Source of the DNA: Microcaldota archaeon
Lineage (GTDB): Archaea; Micrarchaeota; Micrarchaeia; Micrarchaeales; Micrarchaeaceae
DNA: 6,967 bases
Assembly: GCA_021836925.1 (NCBI GenBank)
Contig: JAKBHG010000035.1
Span: 1-6,967 of the forward strand
Direction of reading: 5' to 3'
Shown: piece by piece, positions 1 to 4,969 of the stretch
Numbering within the stretch: position 1 is the first letter of the stretch
How the letters are laid out: every line of letters starts with the position of its first letter
Translations under genes and position numbers: made by a program
The notes under the pieces: generated by a model
Told to the model about the DNA's origin: nothing
Databases searched by the model: none
What the model saw: only the letters and a program-made list of their open reading frames with translations

Positions 1-38
1 ACCGGGACCACCCGCTCGGGCGGGTAGAAACGTAGCCC

Positions 39-680
39 ATGGAAAGCGCCGGCGTTTCTCTGCCACCGATCGAGCGGGAGGTCGTACAGGTCTTCTCCAT
101 GGTGGCCGAGGCGCTGGCGGGTGCCACCGACGCCCTGCTCGGCGCCGAGACGGCCGAGGCCCGCCGCATAGTCGCCGCCGACCATTCGGTGGACGAGCTG
201 ACGGACGCCCTCAGTGCCCGCATCTGGGAGGAGTTCGAGCGCCTGGCCCCCGACAACCCCCAATTGCGCCGCCTCGTAGGCCTGCTGCTCGTCCTGCCCG
301 AGCTGGAGCGGAGCGCCGACCTGGCCGAGCACATAGCCCAGCGGGCGGTGGCCAACCTGGGGCTCACCATGTCCCCCCTGAGCCGGGGGATAGTGCAGCG
401 GATGTCCGAGGTGGCCACCGAGATGTGGCAGAGCGCGGCGCGCGCGTACGCGACCGGCGACGCCGCTGCGGCAGACCTGGACGAGGCGGACGAGGAGCTC
501 GACATACTGCACCAGCGCCTCACCGACGAGGTGGCCGCCTCCCACATGCCCGCGTCGACCGGCGCCCAGGTGACGCTGGTGGGCCGGTTCTACGAGCGGC
601 TGGGGGACCACGCGGTCAACCTGGCCCTGCGCATGGAGCGCGGCCCGGGGTGGCCGCGCACGGCGCCCACGGAGCCCTGA
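39..680 (+). CDS. phoU: PhoU-like phosphate-signalling protein
   Basis: A 213-residue, almost wholly helical acidic protein, which is the normal PhoU length. It contains two repeats of the three-helix PhoU domain, at about residues 14-103 and 116-200. Each repeat ends in the family's acidic metal-binding signature: ELERSAD (88-94) in the first and YERLGDHAVN (185-194) in the second. PhoU proteins sit on the cytoplasmic side of the Pst phosphate transporter and PhoR-type kinase and hold the Pho regulon off when phosphate is sufficient. No pst, phoR or phoB gene is visible in the short stretch upstream, so that link is family knowledge only. The ATG at 39 is the first in frame, but no clear Shine-Dalgarno sequence precedes it. 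Codons are GC-rich with several ATA isoleucines, unlike everything to the right of base 1974. The stop lies three bases from the stop of the convergent neighbour. Confidence 0.88.
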   Translation: MESAGVSLPPIEREVVQVFSMVAEALAGATDALLGAETAEARRIVAADHSVDELTDALSARIWEEFERLAPDNPQLRRLVGLLLVLPELERSADLAEHIAQRAVANLGLTMSPLSRGIVQRMSEVATEMWQSAARAYATGDAAAADLDEADEELDILHQRLTDEVAASHMPASTGAQVTLVGRFYERLGDHAVNLALRMERGPGWPRTAPTEP

Positions 681-683
681 GCC

Positions 684-1973
684 TCAGGCTCGCACGGCCC
701 GCGACCTCCCCAGGAGGCGACCGTCGCGGCCCACGGCCTGGACGGCCAGGTAGGTGTGCCGCTGAGGGACGCTGATCAGAGTCTCGAACCCCCGCCTGGG
801 GGCCTGGCCGAGGGCGGAGAGGGAACCCGTCGAGCTGCCGCCCATGACCACCCAGTGGTCAACGGCAGTGGCGCCGTTCCAGCTGACGGCCACCTCGGTG
901 CCGTTCCCGGCACTTCTGAGAGCCACGGCGGGCACGTCGGGCGGCGATCCCTGCCACTGCGAGCGGAAGGCCCGGTAGGACTCGATGCCGTGGCCAGCGA
1001 GCCGCCCGTCCAGCACGGGCCGGCCCTTGCTGTCGTACTCGGTGAAGGCCGCCTCTGCGCCCCATCCCACGAACACGTGGCCGTCGGGGAGGAGCTGCAC
1101 GCTCCCCAGGGCACCGGCCCGGACCGGCTGGCCCGGGTGGGTGAACTGGAGCACCAGGTCGGCGGTGCGCGCCTTCTCGTTCACCCTGAGCACGATCCCC
1201 CGCGACTGTGGTTCGGTGACGTAGTCGCCCGAACCGTTGTCGAAGATGCTCACCAGGCCACCCGCATGGGCCACCACGTGGTGCTGCCAGGCGAACTGGG
1301 CATCAGGCCCGAAACGGAACTGGCTGCGTTTGCCCCCCATCCGCCACAGCACAGCGCCGGTCGCCCGGCTCACCTTGTAGACGCACCAGGTATTGCGGGC
1401 CGAGATGAGGAAGTCACCGGCGCCGTCCACGGACACCGAGTTGATGTGCAGGTAGTCCCAGGGCACGGTCATGTGGCTGCCGAGGGGGGCATAGGAGTCG
1501 GAGAGAGGCACGTGCTGGTCGCTGCGCCACTGCCAGAGGAGCTTGCCCGTGGCGATGTCGACCTCCTGGACCACACCGTAGAAGTAGGCGCCGTGGCGCG
1601 GCCCGCCCAGGTGTGACAGGTCCGCCTCCTGCGTCCCGTAACAGGTGAAGATGCCCGAGCCCCTCGGGGTGACGAAGAACTCGTGCAGGTCGCCCTGCAG
1701 GCCGTTGGCGCCGAAGACCTTGGCCACGGTCCGGTACGACTTGTCGACCAGCACGTAGTGGCCCTGGCCGTGGGCGTCCACCACCGCCCCCTGGAACCAG
1801 GCCAGCACCGGACGCCCGCCGTACTGCTGGAGGCTCACGTTGAAGGCCCGTAGCGCGGGGGTGGCGCCGGCCGACAGCGGGTTGAACCACACCACCTGCC
1901 CGGAGCTGTCGAGCAGGAGAGGTCCCTGCTGGCCCGGTCCGGCGTGGCTGTCCATCAGGACCAGGCCAGGAGC
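684..1973 (-). CDS. Arylsulfotransferase-family protein, N-terminus missing
   Basis: 429 codons remain, read leftward. The protein resembles the arylsulfotransferase (ASST) family, a beta-propeller fold whose characterised members move sulfate between phenolic compounds outside the cytoplasm. Numbering from the internal ATG at 1955, the visible signatures are GPLLLDSSGQVVWF (11-24), DLHEFF (89-94), DYLHINSV (167-174), WQHHV (223-227), FDNGSG (238-243) and PDGHVFVGWG (290-299). The conserved histidines are in the expected blocks. About 85 C-terminal residues look like a fibronectin-type beta domain. Family members normally have a signal peptide and further N-terminal sequence before the GPLLLD block. 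Here the open frame continues upstream of the ATG as APGLVL, which also fits the family, and then meets TAG at the composition break. The ATG at 1955 is therefore probably an internal methionine, and the gene is cut by the junction. The substrate is unknown. Confidence 0.82.
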   Translation of the reverse strand, partial: APGLVLMDSHAGPGQQGPLLLDSSGQVVWFNPLSAGATPALRAFNVSLQQYGGRPVLAWFQGAVVDAHGQGHYVLVDKSYRTVAKVFGANGLQGDLHEFFVTPRGSGIFTCYGTQEADLSHLGGPRHGAYFYGVVQEVDIATGKLLWQWRSDQHVPLSDSYAPLGSHMTVPWDYLHINSVSVDGAGDFLISARNTWCVYKVSRATGAVLWRMGGKRSQFRFGPDAQFAWQHHVVAHAGGLVSIFDNGSGDYVTEPQSRGIVLRVNEKARTADLVLQFTHPGQPVRAGALGSVQLLPDGHVFVGWGAEAAFTEYDSKGRPVLDGRLAGHGIESYRAFRSQWQGSPPDVPAVALRSAGNGTEVAVSWNGATAVDHWVVMGGSSTGSLSALGQAPRRGFETLISVPQRHTYLAVQAVGRDGRLLGRSRAVRA

Positions 1974-1980
1974 CTAAGAG
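1956..1980. other. Abrupt junction between bacterial and archaeal DNA, probable chimera
   Basis: Left of about 1973 the DNA is very GC-rich and bacterial in codon use; right of it the DNA is far more AT-rich and archaeal. Family-like arylsulfotransferase sequence on the minus strand stays open down to the codons for APGLVL (1973-1956). The next minus-strand triplet (1976-1974) is TAG. On the plus strand the same triplet, CTA, lies in a frame that codes smoothly to TAA at 2094-2096. Two unrelated genes are thus truncated at one point. No inverted repeats, target duplication or transposase mark it as a transposition. The breakpoint is best placed at 1973/1974, give or take a few bases of chance overlap. 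Misassembly or a cloning chimera is more likely than natural recombination, but the sequence alone cannot exclude the latter. Confidence 0.75.
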
Positions 1981-2096
1981 AGCTTGAGAGCGAACTTAAG
2001 GACGCCGTAGATACAGCAGTAGAGTTTCTGTTGGAGAAGAACGCCCATAAGGTAAAATCGCCAGTTTTAAGAAGTCTGCTCGTTAATACAAGGTAA
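1974..2096 (+). CDS. C-terminal fragment of an unrecognised archaeal protein
   Basis: Forty codons and a TAA stop, open from the junction onward with no usable start near the break. The peptide begins LRELESELKDAVDTAVEFLL and ends KSPVLRSLLVNTR. It is charged and mostly helical, perhaps one amphipathic helix or coiled-coil end. The family cannot be recognised. Codon use matches the archaeal side. Its stop is 13 bases upstream of the likely start of the HicA-like toxin frame, so the two were probably co-transcribed. Toxin-antitoxin partners are usually arranged this way, so it could be the end of an antitoxin, but it lacks any recognisable HicB sequence and the idea is positional only. Confidence 0.5.
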   Translation, partial: LRELESELKDAVDTAVEFLLEKNAHKVKSPVLRSLLVNTR

Positions 2097-2109
2097 TTTT
2101 ATAGGTGCG

Positions 2110-2324
2110 TTGAGGCCTGTAAAACCCGTGAAGCTGCTTAAGATACTACAACAGTATTACGGCTATTCTGCAAGACAAGGCAGGGGAGACACATTGTTCT
2201 GTCCGATCAGAAGGGGCACTACACTGTAATTCAGACTACACAGAAAGAATTAAGGCAGCAGATACTCAATCGCATACTGAGGCAGACAGAGTTGAACTGG
2301 AAGGATATAGAAAGATACTTATAG
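2110..2324 (+). pseudogene. hicA: HicA-like mRNA interferase toxin, frameshifted
   Basis: Two frames together make one protein of HicA size, about 70 residues. The first frame runs from a likely TTG start at 2110 and gives LRPVKPVKLLKILQQYYGY followed by SARQGRGD; left alone it stops at 2227-2229. The second frame takes over at about 2190-2193 and gives IVLSDQKGHYTVIQ, then KELRQQILNRILRQTELNWK, ending at 2324. These match the HicA order: Lys-rich first helix with a hydrophobic glycine turn, RQ-x-G-x-H catalytic motif, a three-stranded sheet, and the ILRQ helix near the end. HicA toxins cleave mRNA and are held inactive by HicB. One extra C in the GACACATT stretch near 2190 would join the frames and restore Gly-Asp-His at the catalytic site. 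The break is either a genuine inactivation or a one-base sequencing error. No convincing HicB is visible. The start is uncertain; the GGTG at 2104-2107 is only two bases from the TTG. Confidence 0.7.
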
Positions 2325-2377
2325 TCAGTAATGATTCTCTTTACTATATTGGAGGAAGAAGATAGACAAGTGAGATT

Positions 2378-2518
2378 ATGGGAAGAGGCAAGAAGAGCAG
2401 CAAGGGCGGATGCAGCATCTGCAGCAGCCAGAGAAAAGTGTGGAAGTCGAGCAAAAAGAGGAGGCTAAAGGAGAAGCAGGAGATCGGGAGGGAATCGGGA
2501 TTATACTTTTTACTCTAA
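2378..2518 (+). CDS. Possible small basic protein, 46 residues
   Basis: This short frame is not recognised. It begins MGRGKKSSKGGCSICSSQ, continues as a stretch dense in lysine and arginine, and ends GLYFLL. It has one CxxC pair (Cys12, Cys15), which could be half of a zinc-binding site. Its third codon positions are strongly G/C (AAG, AGC, ATC, AGG), whereas the two overlapping frames are A/T-rich at third positions; this is the main argument that it is translated. GTGA at 2370-2373, four bases before the ATG, is an acceptable archaeal Shine-Dalgarno match. It ends 17 bases before the methyltransferase start. A competing 45-codon frame (2331-2468) overlaps it. Confidence 0.35.
   Translation: MGRGKKSSKGGCSICSSQRKVWKSSKKRRLKEKQEIGRESGLYFLL
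2501..2512 (+). promoter_or_regulatory. Possible TATA box for the methyltransferase
   Basis: The AT-rich run TTATACTTTTTA interrupts a purine-rich region and lies 24-35 bases upstream of the ATG pair at 2536/2539. Archaeal transcription normally starts about 25 bases after the centre of the TATA box, which would give a nearly leaderless transcript. There is no Shine-Dalgarno sequence before the ATG, which agrees with leaderless initiation. Confidence 0.4.
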
Positions 2519-2535
2519 GAAACCAAACAGGCAAG

Positions 2536-3174
2536 ATGATGAAAAAAGACCCTTATGAAGCATATTACCGTGGCACAAATGTAGATGTGGGGCAGCATCT
2601 GCCATCACCAAGTATGGAGAGACTTGGGCAGTTGTTCAAGAGAAACAACGTTAGAAGAATCCTTGACTTTTACTGTGGCGCAGGCAGAAATGCAATATTC
2701 CTTGCCCAGAAGGGATTCGACGTTTATGGTTTTGACAGGTCGGAGATGGCGCTGCGGGAGCTAAGAAACAAACAAAAAGCCGCTACAAGAAAGGTACACC
2801 TGAGATTATTGGGGTTGACTGGCAGACTTCCTTACAAAAGCAACTTCTTTGATGCCGTAATAGTGATCCGTGCTTTATATCAGGCAAGAGTGGCTGAGAT
2901 AAAGAGGGACATCAAGGAGATTTATAGGGTAACGAAGCCGGGGGGATATGTATATATAGAAAGTGATCAGCAGTACGTTTGGAGAAGGAGGAATCTTTAT
3001 GGCCAGCGCAAGACAGACGAAAAGGGGACCTACCAGCATGGGCATGGCAAGGCCCGGCAAGGGGACTATTACCATTATTTTACAAAGGATGAACTATGGG
3101 GGTTCTTTAAGGACTTCAAGTTCATCAGATTTTACTTCAAAGACAGGAGGTTTTACGTATTGCTTCGGAGGTAG
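2536..3174 (+). CDS. Class I SAM-dependent methyltransferase
   Basis: A 212-residue protein with the Rossmann-type methyltransferase fold (Methyltransf_11/25-like). Motif I is ILDFYCGAGRN (residues 42-52), the glycine loop that holds S-adenosylmethionine. The acidic residue ending strand 2 is Asp67 in YGFDRSEMAL. FDAVIVIRAL (105-114) is motif IV, and IYRVTKPGGYVYIES (129-143) is the post-motif segment with the usual KPGG turn. The C-terminus, YYHYFTKDELWGFFKDF (178-194), resembles small archaeal members in which this helix follows a substrate-binding insert. The substrate (small molecule, RNA or protein) cannot be told from the sequence. The frame is open back to 2410, but the extra 42 residues are low-complexity and fit no family, so the ATG at 2536 is preferred; the ATG at 2539 is nearly as good. 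It stands alone between the toxin remnant and the 7S RNA gene. Confidence 0.85.
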   Translation: MMKKDPYEAYYRGTNVDVGQHLPSPSMERLGQLFKRNNVRRILDFYCGAGRNAIFLAQKGFDVYGFDRSEMALRELRNKQKAATRKVHLRLLGLTGRLPYKSNFFDAVIVIRALYQARVAEIKRDIKEIYRVTKPGGYVYIESDQQYVWRRRNLYGQRKTDEKGTYQHGHGKARQGDYYHYFTKDELWGFFKDFKFIRFYFKDRRFYVLLRR

Positions 3175-3208
3175 TCCACTCAGGCGGTTCGGTAGGAAGC
3201 TCTACAGC

Positions 3209-3218
3209 TTTTTAAATA
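3209..3218 (+). promoter_or_regulatory. TATA box of the 7S RNA gene
   Basis: TTTTTAAATA is a near-ideal archaeal box A. Its centre is about 25 bases upstream of 3238-3239, where the first helix of the 7S RNA starts, exactly the spacing expected for an archaeal RNA polymerase start. The match between promoter position and RNA structure supports both calls. Confidence 0.8.
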
Positions 3219-3237
3219 CTTAACTGCTTATGTATAA

Positions 3238-3533
3238 CGCAGCAGATAGGCGGGAAGCTAGGGGTTTCCCTTGCCGCAAATCCCCTTCAGGCGGGCCAAT
3301 GCTGACAGAGTAGTATGTACCGCATATAAGATCCACGCTAAAGCGTTGAGGTTCTGCCTCCAGTGGTAGTCATTTATATGAACCGGGCCAGGCCGGAAGG
3401 AGCAACCCTAAGTATAAAGCCAGGGTGCACGTACACCCCGGCGTACAAATGGCTATGCTTTGGAGATACAGGGCTGAGTAGCGGCGTGGAACCCTTCTGT
3501 GCGGGCATGGTGCAATGTCGGCTTCTGCTGCAC
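3238..3533 (+). ncRNA. ffs: Archaeal signal recognition particle 7S RNA
   Basis: This is the RNA scaffold of the signal recognition particle, which binds SRP54 and SRP19 and targets membrane proteins to the translocon. The clearest mark is helix 8: GGGCCAGGCCGGAAGG with AGCAACCC (3385-3408), carrying the GGAA tetraloop at 3395-3398 and the asymmetric AGCA/CAGG loop bound by the SRP54 M domain. The ends pair as archaeal helix 1: GCAGCAGA (3239-3246) with TCTGCTGC (3524-3531). Helix 5 is supported by GCTGAC (3301-3306) with GTCGGC (3517-3522, one G-U), CCGCA (3320-3324) with TGCGG (3500-3504) and TCCACGC (3332-3338) with GCGTGGA (3484-3490). The Alu-domain hairpins lie between 3247 and 3300. 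The length, about 296 bases, is typical for archaea. Exact ends are inferred from the pairing and the TATA box. No protein frame here is convincing. Confidence 0.92.
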
Positions 3534-3542
3534 TGAATCCAT

Positions 3543-3626
3543 GCTGGGTTCGCCTAGTGGTAGGGCGGCAGGTTGCTAACCTGTTTAGGCGCAAGCCTTT
3601 CACGAGTTCGATTCTCGTACCCAGCG
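3543..3626 (+). tRNA. tRNA-Ser (anticodon GCT)
   Basis: The cloverleaf folds completely. The acceptor stem is GCTGGGT (3543-3549) with ACCCAGC (3619-3625), followed by discriminator G at 3626, as expected for serine. The D stem is GCC/GGC with loop TAGTGGTAG. The anticodon stem is GCAGG/CCTGT with loop TTGCTAA, placing anticodon GCT at 3575-3577. The long variable arm contains AGGC-GCAA-GCCT, marking a class II tRNA. The T stem is ACGAG/CTCGT with loop TTCGATT. It reads AGC/AGT codons. CCA is not encoded. The gene begins about ten bases after the end of the 7S RNA, with no TATA box of its own, so the two are probably transcribed together and cut apart. Confidence 0.96.
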
Positions 3627-3663
3627 TTCTACTATTTGTGTAGCCCTCATGCCATAAAATCAG

Positions 3664-3685
3664 GCAAATGTTTATAAATATTTGC
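3664..3685 (+). promoter_or_regulatory. TATA box inside a 22-base palindrome, integrase promoter
   Basis: The core TTTATAAATA (3671-3680) is a strong archaeal TATA box centred about 25 bases before the integrase ATG at 3701, so the transcript should be leaderless or nearly so. The box sits within a 22-base inverted repeat: outer arms GCAAAT (3664-3669) and ATTTGC (3680-3685), with 10 of 11 position pairs complementary (the exception is G3670/T3679). A dimeric protein bound here would block TATA-binding protein. A repressor of the integrase is an inference; no candidate is identified. Confidence 0.7.
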
Positions 3686-3700
3686 AGACAATGGTAAAAC

Positions 3701-4948
3701 ATGGCACAGAGCATAACACGCGAAGTGCAGACCGATGGGGAGGAGGCGAAGTACGTACGGCAGGCTGACAGGATAGTAAAGAGGATGCTCGCGAGCCCTG
3801 ACATAAACAGCGCGAACAAGGCGCTGCTCAGGAAGTTCCTGATATACCTCAGGGCAAGGAACTCTGCGCCAAGGACGATGGTGAAGCACGTCTACCTCTA
3901 TGAGAAGCTCATGAAGTCTCTGGGCAGGAAGATCGTGCTCCTCAAGGCAAACAGGAGGCAGATGGAGGCCCTTGTCGCGAAGATCAACTCATGGCCTGTT
4001 GGGGACCTTACCAAGGCGAACGCGAAGATAACCCTGAAGATGCTCTTCAAGCACTATATCGGGAAGGACGAGTACACCCCGCCGATAGTGGGGAAGTGGA
4101 TCTCCGTATCTGCGGAGCCGAAGCGCAGGCTAACGAGGGGCGACCTCTTCACCAGGGAGGATGTAGAGAAGATGATCGCGAATGCGGGGAGCCTGAGGAA
4201 CTCCGCGATAATCGCGCTCCTTGCAGACGTTCCGCTGAGGCCGCACGAGCTGATCAGGTGCAGGCGCAAGCACCTCAACCTTGAAGCAGAGAATCCCTAT
4301 CTGATCGTTCCTGAGAACACCAAGACGGGAAGCCGCAAGGTCGTGCTCTGCGACAGCATACCGCGTCTCGCGGCGTACTGCAACAGCGAGAAGGACCTGA
4401 AGCCAGACGACCCCCTCTTTCTTGACTACACCTGGCACAGGCAGAGGAAGGGGCTCACGTACAGCGGACTCAACATGATGGTCAAGAGGGTCGGCGAGAG
4501 GGCTGGCGTGTCCAATGTCTACTTATACAAGTTCAGGCACGGCGCGATCACGTTCCTTGCCGAGTCGCCCGAGGTCAGCCCCGCGCAGATAGAGGCCCAG
4601 GCAGGCTGGAAGCACGGAGGCTATGCGAGGAACACCAAGACCTACACGCATCTTAACGAGAAGAAGACCGAGAGCGCAATCCTTGCTGCCAAGGGCAGGG
4701 TCCCGGCCGAGAAGGCCGAGGTGAGGCCGAGGATAGTACAGTGCTGGAGGTGCAAGGCCTCGAACAGCACTGACATGGCCTACTGCGGGACCTGCGGGGC
4801 TGGGCTGGGCGTTGCATCTGCAGTGGCACAGAGCAGGAACATGGATATTCTCAATGACGAGACTGCAGCCTCGGTGGAAGATCCTAAGTACATCGAGGAG
4901 CAGGTGCACAGGTACCTGATGAAGAAGAGAGCCGGCAGAAGGAGATAG
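3701..4948 (+). CDS. Tyrosine recombinase/integrase with C-terminal zinc ribbon
   Basis: A 415-residue XerC/D-type site-specific recombinase that would cut and rejoin DNA through a 3'-phosphotyrosine. The helical SAM-like core-binding domain is about residues 14-125 and the catalytic domain about 145-330. Visible catalytic residues are Arg180 (PLRPHEL), Lys208 (ENTKTG), the box YKFRH with Arg279, His305 (GWKHGG) and the nucleophile Tyr315 (KTYTHL). The usual first histidine of the HxxR box is tyrosine here (Tyr276), a tolerated variant in some archaeal enzymes. After the catalytic domain come about 100 extra residues with a zinc ribbon, CWRC (348-351) and CGTC (362-365), and a basic tail. The start has no Shine-Dalgarno but a perfectly placed TATA box. 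The gene begins 75 bases past tRNA-Ser in the same direction, the usual arrangement for an element integrated at a tRNA. Host recombinase XerA is the alternative, but the zinc-ribbon tail and the neighbours argue for a mobile-element enzyme. Confidence 0.9.
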   Translation: MAQSITREVQTDGEEAKYVRQADRIVKRMLASPDINSANKALLRKFLIYLRARNSAPRTMVKHVYLYEKLMKSLGRKIVLLKANRRQMEALVAKINSWPVGDLTKANAKITLKMLFKHYIGKDEYTPPIVGKWISVSAEPKRRLTRGDLFTREDVEKMIANAGSLRNSAIIALLADVPLRPHELIRCRRKHLNLEAENPYLIVPENTKTGSRKVVLCDSIPRLAAYCNSEKDLKPDDPLFLDYTWHRQRKGLTYSGLNMMVKRVGERAGVSNVYLYKFRHGAITFLAESPEVSPAQIEAQAGWKHGGYARNTKTYTHLNEKKTESAILAAKGRVPAEKAEVRPRIVQCWRCKASNSTDMAYCGTCGAGLGVASAVAQSRNMDILNDETAASVEDPKYIEEQVHRYLMKKRAGRRR

Positions 4949-4959
4949 TCCTGTTTATT

Positions 4960-4965
4960 GGTGAT
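4960..4965 (+). promoter_or_regulatory. Ribosome binding site deciding the nuclease start
   Basis: GGTGAT matches the archaeal 16S anti-Shine-Dalgarno complement (GGAGGTGATC) and lies four bases before the ATG at 4970. It favours that ATG over the in-frame TTG at 4958 and GTG at 4961, which have no suitable site. Confidence 0.6.
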
Positions 4966-4969
4966 ATCG

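Noticed and set aside
11..24. Small hairpin CCCGC-TCGG-GCGGG before phoU, as a possible terminator or regulatory stem.
   Set aside because: Short, in very GC-rich DNA where such stems arise by chance, with no T-run; it could equally be the end of an upstream coding frame.
756..1616. Long plus-strand open frame (286 codons) opposite the arylsulfotransferase gene.
   Set aside because: High-GC antisense shadow: rich in Pro, Gly, Ala, His and Val without domains, while the minus-strand frame has clear family motifs throughout.
2331..2468. 45-codon frame starting six bases after the hicA stop, beginning MILFTILEEED, considered as HicB.
   Set aside because: Only the first strand faintly resembles HicB; the rest is Ala/Arg-rich and third positions are unlike the coding neighbours.
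2410..2535. N-terminal extension of the methyltransferase by 42 residues.
   Set aside because: Low-complexity charged sequence that fits no methyltransferase; a TATA-like element and better start lie within it.
2963..3223. 86-codon frame overlapping the end of the methyltransferase gene.
   Set aside because: Shadow frame that runs into the 7S RNA promoter; no recognisable domain.
3370..3819. 149-codon minus-strand frame.
   Set aside because: It crosses the 7S RNA, the tRNA and the integrase start, so it is an antisense artefact.
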